From Desulfobacteraceae bacterium (lineage in GTDB: Bacteria; Desulfobacterota; Desulfobulbia; Desulfobulbales; Desulfobulbaceae): a DNA stretch of 11,189 nucleotides. The DNA lies in contig JALHJD010000121.1 of assembly GCA_022837185.1 (NCBI GenBank), positions 1-11,189 on the forward strand. Reading direction: 5' to 3'. A program made the translations under genes and the position numbers. The notes below the pieces were generated by a model. It did not search any database and was not told where the DNA came from. It saw nothing but the letters and a program-made list of their open reading frames with translations. Below, one piece after another: positions 1-6,955 of the stretch. Each line of letters starts with the position of its first letter. Position 1 is the stretch's first letter.

Positions 1-654
1 CCCGCCGGCACCATCCTGGACGCGGGCGGCAACCAGACCCTGGGCGCCGCTTTCACCCCCGACGACGGCACAAACTACAACCCGGCAACCGCTCAGGTAT
101 TCATAACAGTCATGAAGGCGGATCAGTCCATAATCTTTGCCCAGCCGCCCGACGCGGAATATGGAACCGGTGACGTCCAGCTGACGGCGACTGCTTCTTC
201 CGGGCTGGCGGTTGTGTTCGCCGTCACCTCCGGACCGGCAATCCTGCTGCCGGGCAACGCGTTGCGGGTCACCGGCCTTGGCGAGGTCACGGTCACGGCC
301 AGCCAGGCAGGGGACAACAATTATTACCCGGCTTCGCCCGTGGACCGCGCCTTCATGGTCAATGAGGGGCATGCCCTGATACTGGTTGACGGACTGGTCG
401 ATGGAGTGGTGACCAGAAAATATGACGGCACCCCGCAACGTATTGAAGTGACGACCGATCCCCCGGGACTCGAGGTGATCATAACCTATGACGGCCTGGC
501 CGATGCCCCGGCGGGGATCGGGGAATACGCTTTCGAAGCCTGGGTTGATGACCCTAACTACAGCAGTGAAGACAAGGCTGCCGGCACACTGGCGATCATT
601 CAAGCCTCTCCCTGGCCCATGTTCCTGCCGGCAATCATCAACAACGGAAAATAA
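1..654 (+). CDS. C-terminal part of a secreted Ig-like/MBG repeat protein (5' end outside window)
   Basis: The reading frame is open from base 1, so the gene starts upstream of the window; the 217 residues visible end at TAA (652-654). The first ~35 residues are the end of one repeat (FTPDDGTNYNPATA followed by VFITV). Residues ~38-123 are a full Ig-like repeat starting KADQSIIFAQPPD and containing LTATASSGL, VTSGPA and VTASQAGDNNY. Residues ~128-200 resemble an MBG (mostly beta-strand) domain, with YDGTPQ, GEYAFEAWVDDPNYS and GTLAII. The last ~16 residues carry a short hydrophobic tail, PWPMFLPAIINNGK. Such repeat arrays are typical of very large secreted or surface proteins of delta-proteobacteria and act as structural or adhesive stalks. 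No catalytic domain is visible here; any such domain would lie upstream. There is no LPXTG or clear sorting signal. Confidence 0.85.
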   Translation, partial: PAGTILDAGGNQTLGAAFTPDDGTNYNPATAQVFITVMKADQSIIFAQPPDAEYGTGDVQLTATASSGLAVVFAVTSGPAILLPGNALRVTGLGEVTVTASQAGDNNYYPASPVDRAFMVNEGHALILVDGLVDGVVTRKYDGTPQRIEVTTDPPGLEVIITYDGLADAPAGIGEYAFEAWVDDPNYSSEDKAAGTLAIIQASPWPMFLPAIINNGK

Positions 655-752
655 ACAATATAAAACATGGACCGGGATACTCAGTGGCAATGAGCTCCAT
701 GGCGTTCACATCGGTTCAGTTCTGCTGGATACAAAACAATGTCAAGACGCTA

Positions 753-770
753 TGAAATTTATTAATTTCA
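753..770. repeat. AT-rich perfect inverted repeat in intergenic spacer
   Basis: TGAAATT (753-759) and AATTTCA (764-770) form a perfect 7-bp inverted repeat around TATT. It lies inside an AT-rich island (about 750-790) that contrasts with the GC-rich surroundings. It could be an operator or just an AT-rich spacer; no promoter with good -35/-10 spacing toward a gene was found. The rest of 655-856 shows nothing else apart from the terminator at 818-846. Confidence 0.4.
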
Positions 771-817
771 ATATATTATACAATAATAATCACGCAAGCT
801 GTCCTCATGTCATTTCG

Positions 818-846
818 CAGGAGGATCTTTCGGCACCTCCTGTTTT
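818..846 (+). terminator. Intrinsic terminator candidate on the + strand
   Basis: CAGGAGG (818-824) pairs with CCTCCTG (836-842) to give a 7-bp GC-rich stem with an 11-nt loop. TTTT follows directly (843-846), with a second T run just after. The T-tract is on the + strand, so it would stop transcription from the repeat-protein gene, ~165 nt past its stop codon. On the - strand the stem has no T-run, so it would not be an efficient terminator for the methyltransferase gene. Confidence 0.5.
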
Positions 847-856
847 GACTTTTACC

Positions 857-1579
857 TTATCGGGCCTTCTGGAGCAGATAATAGACTTCTGCATTCAACA
901 TTTGTCCCAGAAGCGGAAAAGGGCTGAACCATCTTTTTCTGATCATGAACGTCGTGCTGATCTTTCGCTGCAGGAATCGAAAATCGAAGCCGAGATGATG
1001 AAAATAATAATTGCAGCCCGGCGTGATTTCCGCAGTGGGCCGGTTTGGCGGCGGGTGCCCAAGGGTTGCGGCAAACACATTTTTTACTGTTGCATCGAAA
1101 TCTCCGGGCCGCCGGGTCAGCCGGAATAACCCTTTGAACAGTGCCGGCAGATAAATTTCTATGGGGACGCCGACCACAGCCAGGCCGCCCGGCTTCAGCA
1201 GCCTGTGTATCTCGGCCAGCGCCTGAACCGTTTCCCTCTCAGGCAGGTGTTCGAAGACTTCCAGGCAGAAGACGTAATCATAGGTGTCATCAAGCAGGTC
1301 CGCTGCCTTCCCGGTGAACGTCATCCCTTCTCTGTCGGAAAGTTTTCGTCTCGCTTCGGCCATCAGCGCCGGTGAGGGTTCGTAAATGGTGGCGCGGATT
1401 GACGGCAGGACCGCGATGTGTCTGAGCAGTTCCCCATCTCCTCCTCCAAAGTCGAGGACGTGCAGCAACCCGTCGGGGGGCGGATTTTTCCAGGCGCGCA
1501 TGGCGTCGGCAAATCTTCGTTTCTGCAACCAGCGTTTGATCGGATTGGGGTCCTTGATGGTGATGCTTTCGTATGTCAT
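857..1579 (-). CDS. Class I SAM-dependent methyltransferase
   Basis: A 240-residue protein with a Rossmann-fold methyltransferase core. Motif I is LDFGGGDGE (residues 42-50). The acidic residue after beta-2 is E67 (IYEPSP). The beta-4 motif is YDYVFCLEVFEHLP (100-113), and LLKPGG (127-132) is the usual post-core motif of the Methyltransf_11/23 group. The ~100-residue C-terminal part (HLGFDFRFLQRKI, then an aromatic-rich tail) is typical of family members acting on glycans, quinones or small molecules, but the substrate cannot be read from sequence. The ATG at 1577-1579 has AGGA ~11 nt upstream. The gene lies 34 bp downstream of the ABC-2 permease on the same strand and is probably the last gene of that operon, so it may modify the exported compound (inference). 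A general methyltransferase unrelated to transport is the alternative. Confidence 0.9.
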   Translation of the reverse strand: MTYESITIKDPNPIKRWLQKRRFADAMRAWKNPPPDGLLHVLDFGGGDGELLRHIAVLPSIRATIYEPSPALMAEARRKLSDREGMTFTGKAADLLDDTYDYVFCLEVFEHLPERETVQALAEIHRLLKPGGLAVVGVPIEIYLPALFKGLFRLTRRPGDFDATVKNVFAATLGHPPPNRPTAEITPGCNYYFHHLGFDFRFLQRKISTTFMIRKRWFSPFPLLGQMLNAEVYYLLQKAR

Positions 1580-1613
1580 TCCGACACGTTCCTGGAGGGA
1601 TCGTCAACCCCTG

Positions 1614-2405
1614 CTACTTGATGAGCCGCCGCTTCATGGCTCCCAGGGACAGGTAGCCGAAAACCATGGTGAAGAGCAGCAGGTAGGCGGCATTGAAGAG
1701 GGGATTGGATTCCATGGCGCCGATGCAGAGGAAGCGGGTCAATTCCACCAGGTGGTAGAGGGGGAAGACGAGGGAGAAGACGCCGGCCCATTCCGGGATC
1801 CCCGACACCGGGAAAAAGGTGCCGGAAAAAAGGAACATGGGGGTGATGAACAGGAAGATCGGCAGGTTGAACATGTCGATGGTCGGGATAATGCCGGTGA
1901 AGAACATGCCGATGGCGGCGAAGGCCAGTCCCCCCAGGAAGGCGAGCGGGATGCAGAGCAGGGCGCCCGGGAAATTCGCGAAGCCGAGGGGGATGAGCAC
2001 CGCGAGCATGACCGCCACCGCGGCCATGGCTTTGGAGGCGGCCCAGACGATCTCGGCGACGATGATTTCCTCGACGCTCACCGGCGTGGCCAGAATACCG
2101 TTAAAGGTGTTCTGGTAGTACATCCGCACAAACGAGGTGTAGGTCGTCTCGAAAAAGGCGTTCCACATGCAGGCGGTGGCCACCAGGGCGGGGGCCATGA
2201 ACGCAGTGTATTCGAGCTGCAGGCCGGCGTAGCTCACCCCGCCGATGAGTCCTGAAAAACCGAGCCCGAAAGCCAGGATGTAAAACCCGGGTTCGAGCAG
2301 CGGCACGATGAAATTGACCTTCCAGATACGGCGGTAGGTGATCAGGTTTCTGAACCAGACGTGGCGGAAGCGCAGGGATATGTCTCTGAGATTGACCCGG
2401 TTCAT
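1614..2405 (-). CDS. ABC-2 type transporter permease (NodJ/DrrB-like)
   Basis: A 263-residue integral membrane protein with about six hydrophobic segments, near residues 31-55, 68-88, 113-140, 145-172, 178-200 and 236-256. It has the ABC-2/NodJ hallmarks: a cytoplasmic amphipathic N-terminus (RHVWFRNLITYRRIWKVNF), the coupling region YYQNTFNGILATPVSVEEI (97-115) and the conserved MFLFSGTFFPVSGIP (190-204). It would form the membrane channel of an exporter with the adjacent ATPase. Its ATG (2403-2405) overlaps the ATPase stop codon as ATGA (4 bp), a sign of translational coupling. NodJ relatives export lipo-oligosaccharides, DrrB relatives export drugs, and many others have unknown cargo. The cargo here is not identifiable. 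Confidence 0.92.
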   Translation of the reverse strand: MNRVNLRDISLRFRHVWFRNLITYRRIWKVNFIVPLLEPGFYILAFGLGFSGLIGGVSYAGLQLEYTAFMAPALVATACMWNAFFETTYTSFVRMYYQNTFNGILATPVSVEEIIVAEIVWAASKAMAAVAVMLAVLIPLGFANFPGALLCIPLAFLGGLAFAAIGMFFTGIIPTIDMFNLPIFLFITPMFLFSGTFFPVSGIPEWAGVFSLVFPLYHLVELTRFLCIGAMESNPLFNAAYLLLFTMVFGYLSLGAMKRRLIK

Positions 2406-3310
2406 TCGCGCAGCTCCCTTCCCGTCAGCCGCAGAAAGACGTCCTCCAGGTTGCCGGCCCGGAAGCGGCAGGACTCGGCGCAGAACCGATCGCGGATCAG
2501 GCTTTCCAGTTCCCCGCGTGGTTCGGTATAAATAATGAGCCGCTCTCCCAGGTCATCATGCTCGACATCATGCTCCCGTACATACTTCCTGAGGTCATTG
2601 CCGGGCCCGTCGATCTCGATGACGCTTTCGGCCGCGTGCTCGGTGATCAGGTCGCGGGGCCGCCCCTCGGCGATGACCCTGCCGTGATCCATGATGGCCA
2701 GCCGGTTGCACAGATTTTCGGCCTCATCCATGTAATGGGTGGTGAGCACCATGGTCAGGCCGCGCTTCCTGAGGGCCAGGAGCCGGTCCCAGACCTGGTG
2801 CCTTGACTGGGGGTCCAGTCCGGTGGTCGGTTCGTCGAGTATGAGCAGCTCCGGTTCGGCCATCAGCGCCCGGGCCAGTTGCAGGCGCCGGGCCAGCCCT
2901 CCGGACAGTTCCCTTACCTTGGCATGGCGCTTGCCGGTCAGGGCGAAGAAATCAAGCAGTTCCTCGGCGCGCCGGCGGGCGATGACCTTCTCCATTTCAA
3001 AATAGCGGGAGTAGAGCAGGAGATTCTGCCCCACGGTCAGGTCGGGATCCAGGGTGTTTTCCTGCTGGCAGACGCCCAGGCGCGAACGGATTTTCCGCCA
3101 GTCGGAGGTGATGTCCATGCCGAAGACATCCAACCGGCCGCCGTCCAGGGGGGAGAAGCCGTAGATCATCCGGATGGTCGAGGTCTTGCCCGCGCCGTTC
3201 GGACCGAGCAGGGCGAAGAACTCGCCGGGTTCCACGGCAAGGTTCACCCCGTCCACCGCGGTGAACTGCCCGAACCGCTTGACTATCTGTCGCGCTTCAA
3301 TGATGTTCAC
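2402..3310 (-). CDS. ABC transporter ATP-binding protein (NodI/DrrA-like)
   Basis: The nucleotide-binding subunit of an ABC-2 exporter; it hydrolyses ATP at the inner membrane to power the adjacent permease. With the GTG start at 3308-3310 (302 residues) it has Walker A GPNGAGKT (36-43), Q-loop Q83, signature LSGGL (135-139), Walker B LLILDEP (155-161), D-loop GLDP (164-167) and H-loop His192. The C-terminal NLEDVFLRLTGRELRE is the usual NodI/DrrA ending. The frame stays open upstream to ATG at 3376 and at 3409. I prefer the GTG because the family normally starts with a short lead into xIxAxxIVKRFG, and because a TTGACA at 3409-3414 would place the promoter over the upstream ATGs. The SD before the GTG is weak, so the start is uncertain. 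All catalytic motifs are intact. Confidence 0.92.
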   Translation of the reverse strand: MNIIEARQIVKRFGQFTAVDGVNLAVEPGEFFALLGPNGAGKTSTIRMIYGFSPLDGGRLDVFGMDITSDWRKIRSRLGVCQQENTLDPDLTVGQNLLLYSRYFEMEKVIARRRAEELLDFFALTGKRHAKVRELSGGLARRLQLARALMAEPELLILDEPTTGLDPQSRHQVWDRLLALRKRGLTMVLTTHYMDEAENLCNRLAIMDHGRVIAEGRPRDLITEHAAESVIEIDGPGNDLRKYVREHDVEHDDLGERLIIYTEPRGELESLIRDRFCAESCRFRAGNLEDVFLRLTGRELRE

Positions 3311-3385
3311 GATGTCTTCGTGCCGCTTTTCAATATTTTTTCCCGGCCATTCCGTTTCGGTGCAGTCAAAGACCATGCGACAGTC

Positions 3386-3414
3386 ATTTACCTGCAAGTC
3401 AGAGACCATGTCAA
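3386..3414 (-). promoter_or_regulatory. Possible sigma-70 promoter for the ABC/methyltransferase operon
   Basis: A perfect -35 TTGACA (3409-3414, - strand) is followed 17 bp later by the weak -10 GTAAAT (3386-3391). If real, transcription would start near 3378, which fits the GTG start at 3310 with a ~68-nt leader and excludes the longest ATG at 3409. Confidence 0.25.
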
Positions 3415-3572
3415 GTTGCGATTCAGTTTGTCAGTGAATTGCAGCGGCATGAAAAAGGTGCTTTCTTTCCCTCAGGGGGGCCAGCAAAGAACCGGAGCGA
3501 TTCCCCTGCCTCCGATAAAGGCCTTGGGAGGGAACCGGAGGGCTTTTGGGTGATTGATGCAGCGCTTTCACC

Positions 3573-3601
3573 TTGACAAGCCGGCGGGTGCCGGGAATAA
3601 A
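3573..3601 (+). promoter_or_regulatory. Sigma-70 promoter candidate for the fusion gene, with palindrome in the spacer
   Basis: TTGACA (3573-3578, perfect -35), a 17-bp spacer and AATAAA (3596-3601, 4 of 6 matches to TATAAT) give a start near 3608 and a ~47-nt leader. The spacer contains the inverted repeat CCGGC (3581-3585)/GCCGG (3590-3594), which could be a repressor site between -35 and -10 or simply chance in GC-rich DNA. Confidence 0.45.
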
Positions 3602-3654
3602 GGTTTGATTCTCCAGTCTTGTCAGGGTAAGTAAATAAAAAAAGGAACGGAAGA

Positions 3655-6150
3655 TTGAATCCTGCCCCAGCACAAAACCGGCCTGTTTTTCAGGATCGCA
3701 CGGCTCACCTCCTTTCCCGCGACAGATGCACCGGCTGCGGGGCCTGCTTCAATGCATGCCCGACCGGTGCTCTGGGGATGGAGGCGGATGCGGATGGTTT
3801 CAAATATCCGCGGATTGAACCCGCCCTCTGTTCGAATTGCGGTCTCTGCACCCTCAGCTGCCCGGCTCTCAAGCCTGTTCAGGACAACCTCAAATCCCCC
3901 GAATGTTATGCGGTCTGGGCAAGTGATGCAATTCGCAGTCAGAGTTCTTCCGGCGGAGCTTTCACCCTGTTGGCCGAGTTTGTGATCGATCAGGGAGGGT
4001 ATGTTTGCGGGGCGGCCTTTGATGATGAGTGGCGTGTCCGCCATGTGTTGGTCGACACGATTGACGGCCTGGCGCAACTGCGAGGCTCAAAATACCTGCA
4101 AAGCGACACCGGAGATATGTATCGGCAGATCAAAAACCTGCTGGAACATGGCAGAATGGTTCTTTTTTCCGGATGCCCCTGCCAGGTTGCCGGTCTTGCA
4201 GGCTTCCTGGGAAGGAAACCGGACAATCTCCTCACTGTCGATATATTCTGCCATTGCATAGCCTCCCCCGGGACCTGGGGAAAATATCTGCAGGAGCGGT
4301 TTCCGGAGAAAAAACCTGACGCCGTCAATTTCCGCGACAAGGCGGTCAACGGCTGGACCTGCACGAAAAGCAGCATAACCGTGAACGGGAAAAAACAGGT
4401 CACCGATGAGTATATCAAGGGTTTTCATCGCGCCCTGTATGCGCGCCAATCGTGCGAATCCTGTCAGTTCTCCCATTTTCCGCGCCAGGGCGATTTTACC
4501 ATCGGGGACTGGTGGGGGATTGGGAAATTCAATCCGGCCTTGAACGACAACCGGGGAACATCCCTTCTGCTTGTCAACAACCATGCAAAAAAGGAAGCAG
4601 CGGCTGCCGTCAAGAGCAAGGCGAGGCTTTTTGAGCCCGTCCCACTTGAATATATCGGGGACAACGGCCACGTCAAAGGTTCTTTGAAACTGCCGGAGGG
4701 CCGCAGCCGTTTCCTTGCCATGCTCCGGGAGGGGGTTCCTTTCTCAAGCGCCCTCAGCGCCGCCATGGACGGCAAATATGATATCGGCATCGTCGGTTTC
4801 TGGTATGGATTGAATTATGGGTCTGTCCTGACTTCCCACGCCATGTATCGGGTGGTGGAGAAATTGGGCTACTCGGCCGTCCATCTCAACAAGCCGGAAG
4901 AACTGTGGTCCCCCCGGTTTGCCGACATAAATACAATGGCGGCGAGGTTTACCCGCAAACACAGCAATGTGAGCGACATTCAATCCGGTTTCGCCAGAAT
5001 GAATGACCATTGCCGGATGTTCCTGGTCGGTTCGGACACCGTCTGGAACCCTCTGCTTGTCGGCAGGCACCAGCCATTCTTCTTTCTCGATTTTGCCGCC
5101 CCCGATAAAAAGAAAATCGCCTATGCCTGTTCCTTCGGCCGGCCGAGATTCAACATGGATGATCCGCTGCTGAGGCATTATTGCCATTATGCATGCAATC
5201 GTCTCGATGCCGTGTCCGTGCGGGAAGAATCCGGAATTAAGCTGATGAAGGAGGAATTCGGCAGGGACGCCGCGCGCGTGCTGGACCCCGTATTTCTGCT
5301 CGAACCGGAGGAATATCGCCGAATCCATGCGGAAGGGGCCGATATGAAGCCCAACGGCCCCTATATTTTCTCCAACATGCTCAGCACCGATGAAAAGAAA
5401 ATTCAGGCATATGAACGAGCGGTACGTGACTTGGCCCTGCCAACAATAAATTTCCCCAATGCCAACCTGCCGGAACAGGAGCGCAAGGAACATCCCATGG
5501 AGATCGTGTCCGGGGATTCGATAGAAAACTGGCTCGCGGCCATCGATAATGCCGCTCTGGTCATTTCCGACTCTTTTCATGCCACCTGTTTTGCCATAAT
5601 CCTGAACACCGATTTCATCACGATCGTCAATCGTCATGGGCCCCTGAACGGCCGGTTTGAAACACTGCTGGGGACATTGCAGCTTGAAAACCGGCTGGTT
5701 TATTCCGACGACCGGACTGATTTCACCGCCCTGGCGGCCGATCCCATTGATTACGAAAGGGTGAACACGATTCTTGCCGCGGAAAAGGAAAGATCTCTCG
5801 CCTGGCTTCGCGATGCTCTCCAGTCTCCGCCGCAACCCCTTGACCCCGGGAAAGTTGCGGTAGAGAACATATGCAGGTATTTCCGCAGGGAAATCGACGC
5901 GCAACAGGAGCAACTCAGGAAAGCGCGGGCCAGACTGGGCCCCCTTGATGAACTTCACCGGGTGCTCGAGAGCGGATCGCAGAAATCCGCACGTTCCTTG
6001 CCGGCATCATCCTTTCTGCTCAGGCAGGCATTCAGAATGGAATACTGGCGATGCCGCCTGCTGCTGCGCATCCTTCCCGAAAACCGGAAGCAACCCTGTC
6101 ATGCCAGGATCAGGGCCGTAAAATTGGCCATAACCCTGCTGACCAGATGA
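3655..6150 (+). CDS. 2[4Fe-4S] ferredoxin - FrhB/FdhB-like - polysaccharide pyruvyl transferase fusion protein
   Basis: An 831-residue, three-part protein. Residues 25-69 hold two [4Fe-4S] motifs: C25/C28/C31/C35 and C59/C62/C65/C69. Residues ~83-345 match the coenzyme F420 hydrogenase/dehydrogenase beta-subunit (FrhB/FdhB) N- and C-terminal domains, with SSSGGAFT (97-104), RGSKYLQS (143-150), FSGCPCQVAG (171-180) and QGDFTIGDWWGIG (278-290). Further Cys at 174, 176, 199, 201, 267 and 270 may hold additional cofactors. Residues ~376-660 are a polysaccharide pyruvyl transferase (WcaK/CsaB-like) domain, with DIGIVGFWYGLNYGSVL (376-392), GSDTVWNP (459-466), SVREESG (521-527) and ISDSFHATCFA (637-647). 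A basic ~120-residue tail follows. The start is TTG, supported by AGGA (3643-3646) 8 nt upstream. Similar fusions occur in glycan loci, where pyruvyl transferases add ketal-pyruvate from PEP. The redox half probably does not use F420 here (inference); the substrate is unknown. Confidence 0.88.
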   Translation: MNPAPAQNRPVFQDRTAHLLSRDRCTGCGACFNACPTGALGMEADADGFKYPRIEPALCSNCGLCTLSCPALKPVQDNLKSPECYAVWASDAIRSQSSSGGAFTLLAEFVIDQGGYVCGAAFDDEWRVRHVLVDTIDGLAQLRGSKYLQSDTGDMYRQIKNLLEHGRMVLFSGCPCQVAGLAGFLGRKPDNLLTVDIFCHCIASPGTWGKYLQERFPEKKPDAVNFRDKAVNGWTCTKSSITVNGKKQVTDEYIKGFHRALYARQSCESCQFSHFPRQGDFTIGDWWGIGKFNPALNDNRGTSLLLVNNHAKKEAAAAVKSKARLFEPVPLEYIGDNGHVKGSLKLPEGRSRFLAMLREGVPFSSALSAAMDGKYDIGIVGFWYGLNYGSVLTSHAMYRVVEKLGYSAVHLNKPEELWSPRFADINTMAARFTRKHSNVSDIQSGFARMNDHCRMFLVGSDTVWNPLLVGRHQPFFFLDFAAPDKKKIAYACSFGRPRFNMDDPLLRHYCHYACNRLDAVSVREESGIKLMKEEFGRDAARVLDPVFLLEPEEYRRIHAEGADMKPNGPYIFSNMLSTDEKKIQAYERAVRDLALPTINFPNANLPEQERKEHPMEIVSGDSIENWLAAIDNAALVISDSFHATCFAIILNTDFITIVNRHGPLNGRFETLLGTLQLENRLVYSDDRTDFTALAADPIDYERVNTILAAEKERSLAWLRDALQSPPQPLDPGKVAVENICRYFRREIDAQQEQLRKARARLGPLDELHRVLESGSQKSARSLPASSFLLRQAFRMEYWRCRLLLRILPENRKQPCHARIRAVKLAITLLTR

Positions 6151-6291
6151 AATGAAAGCGCCGGCAGCCTGAGCTTTGCTGAAGAGCGGCATCCCCGTCT
6201 CCCGTTTTAATGACGGATATCGGCGAAGGTGCCATCGGAGGCCAGGATAGTGCCACATGGAAAGATCCAGGTCATGCAGACAGGCAACGAT

Positions 6292-6867
6292 ATGAAAAAC
6301 AGATGCGAATGGTGCGGGAATGACCCGCTGTACATCCACTACCACGATAATGAGTGGGGCGTGCCGTCCCACGACGACCGGCACCTTTTCGAGATGCTCG
6401 TTCTCGAGGGGGCCCAGGCCGGTCTGAGCTGGCGCACGATCCTGGGAAAACGCGAGCACTACCGGAGCGCGTTTGACTCCTTCGACGTGGAGAAAATCGC
6501 CGCCTATACGGATGACGACATCAAGCGACTGCTGGCCGATCCCGGCATTGTGCGCAACCGGCTCAAGGTTGAATCAGCGGTCAGGAACGCGCGGGAGGTG
6601 CTGAATATCCGGCGGGAATACGGATCATTCGACGCTTTCATCTGGCGTTTTGTGGAGCACACCCCCAGGCAGAACGCCTGGCGCTCCCTGGCAGACCTGC
6701 CGGCCCGGACCGAGCAGTCGAATCTGATGAGCGCGGAGTTGAAGAAAAGAGGGTTCAACTTTGTCGGTTCAACAATCTGTTACGCGTTCATGCAGGCGGT
6801 CGGCATGGTGAATGACCATGTGGTCGGCTGTTTTCGCCGCGAGGAAATCAGAAAGATGGGAAAATGA
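6292..6867 (+). CDS. tag: DNA-3-methyladenine glycosylase I (Tag)
   Basis: This base-excision repair enzyme removes 3-methyladenine from alkylated DNA. From the ATG at 6292 it is 191 residues, close to the ~187 of E. coli Tag. It opens with RCEWCGNDPLYIHYHDNEWGVP, the family's standard N-terminus. Residues equivalent to the E. coli zinc-snap ligands are present: C5, H18, H176 and C180 (in NDHVVGC). The base-recognition residues are E39 and W47 in EGAQAGLSW. All key residues are intact. The frame extends to ATGs at 6274 and 6229, but these would add a non-family N-terminal tail; the SD before 6292 (AGGC) is weak, so 6274 cannot be excluded. It stands 141 bp after the fusion gene and 88 bp before the next gene. 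No Ada box or LexA site was recognised. Confidence 0.95.
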   Translation: MKNRCEWCGNDPLYIHYHDNEWGVPSHDDRHLFEMLVLEGAQAGLSWRTILGKREHYRSAFDSFDVEKIAAYTDDDIKRLLADPGIVRNRLKVESAVRNAREVLNIRREYGSFDAFIWRFVEHTPRQNAWRSLADLPARTEQSNLMSAELKKRGFNFVGSTICYAFMQAVGMVNDHVVGCFRREEIRKMGK

Positions 6868-6955
6868 CGGTGGGGCAGGGGATTGATGCGGCAATTACCG
6901 GTACGTTTTTTGCTCTATTTGGGAGTGGCGTCGATCATCGAGAAACGGAACATCC

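Larger units (their letters stand above)
3311..3654. other. Divergent intergenic region between the ABC operon and the fusion gene
   Basis: 344 bp (245 bp if the upstream ATG at 3409 were used for the ATPase) with no convincing gene. It holds promoter candidates in both directions. On the - strand is TTGACA at 3409-3414, with only poor -10 matches (GTAAAT or TAAATG, spacing 17-18). On the + strand is TTGACA at 3573-3578 with AATAAA at 3596-3601. Between them, 3430-3560 shows nothing I can name. Confidence 0.5.

Noticed and set aside
1386..2255. 289-residue open frame on the + strand
   Set aside because: Antisense to the methyltransferase and permease; low-complexity Glu/Gly/His-rich translation typical of reverse-strand shadows.
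3431..3673. 80-residue open frame on the - strand in the divergent intergenic region
   Set aside because: No SD, no family resemblance, and it runs over the well-supported TTG start and SD of the fusion gene.
4744..5958. 404-residue open frame on the - strand
   Set aside because: Entirely antisense to the pyruvyl transferase part of the fusion gene; the translation has no recognisable domain and no SD. It is a shadow of GC-rich codon use.
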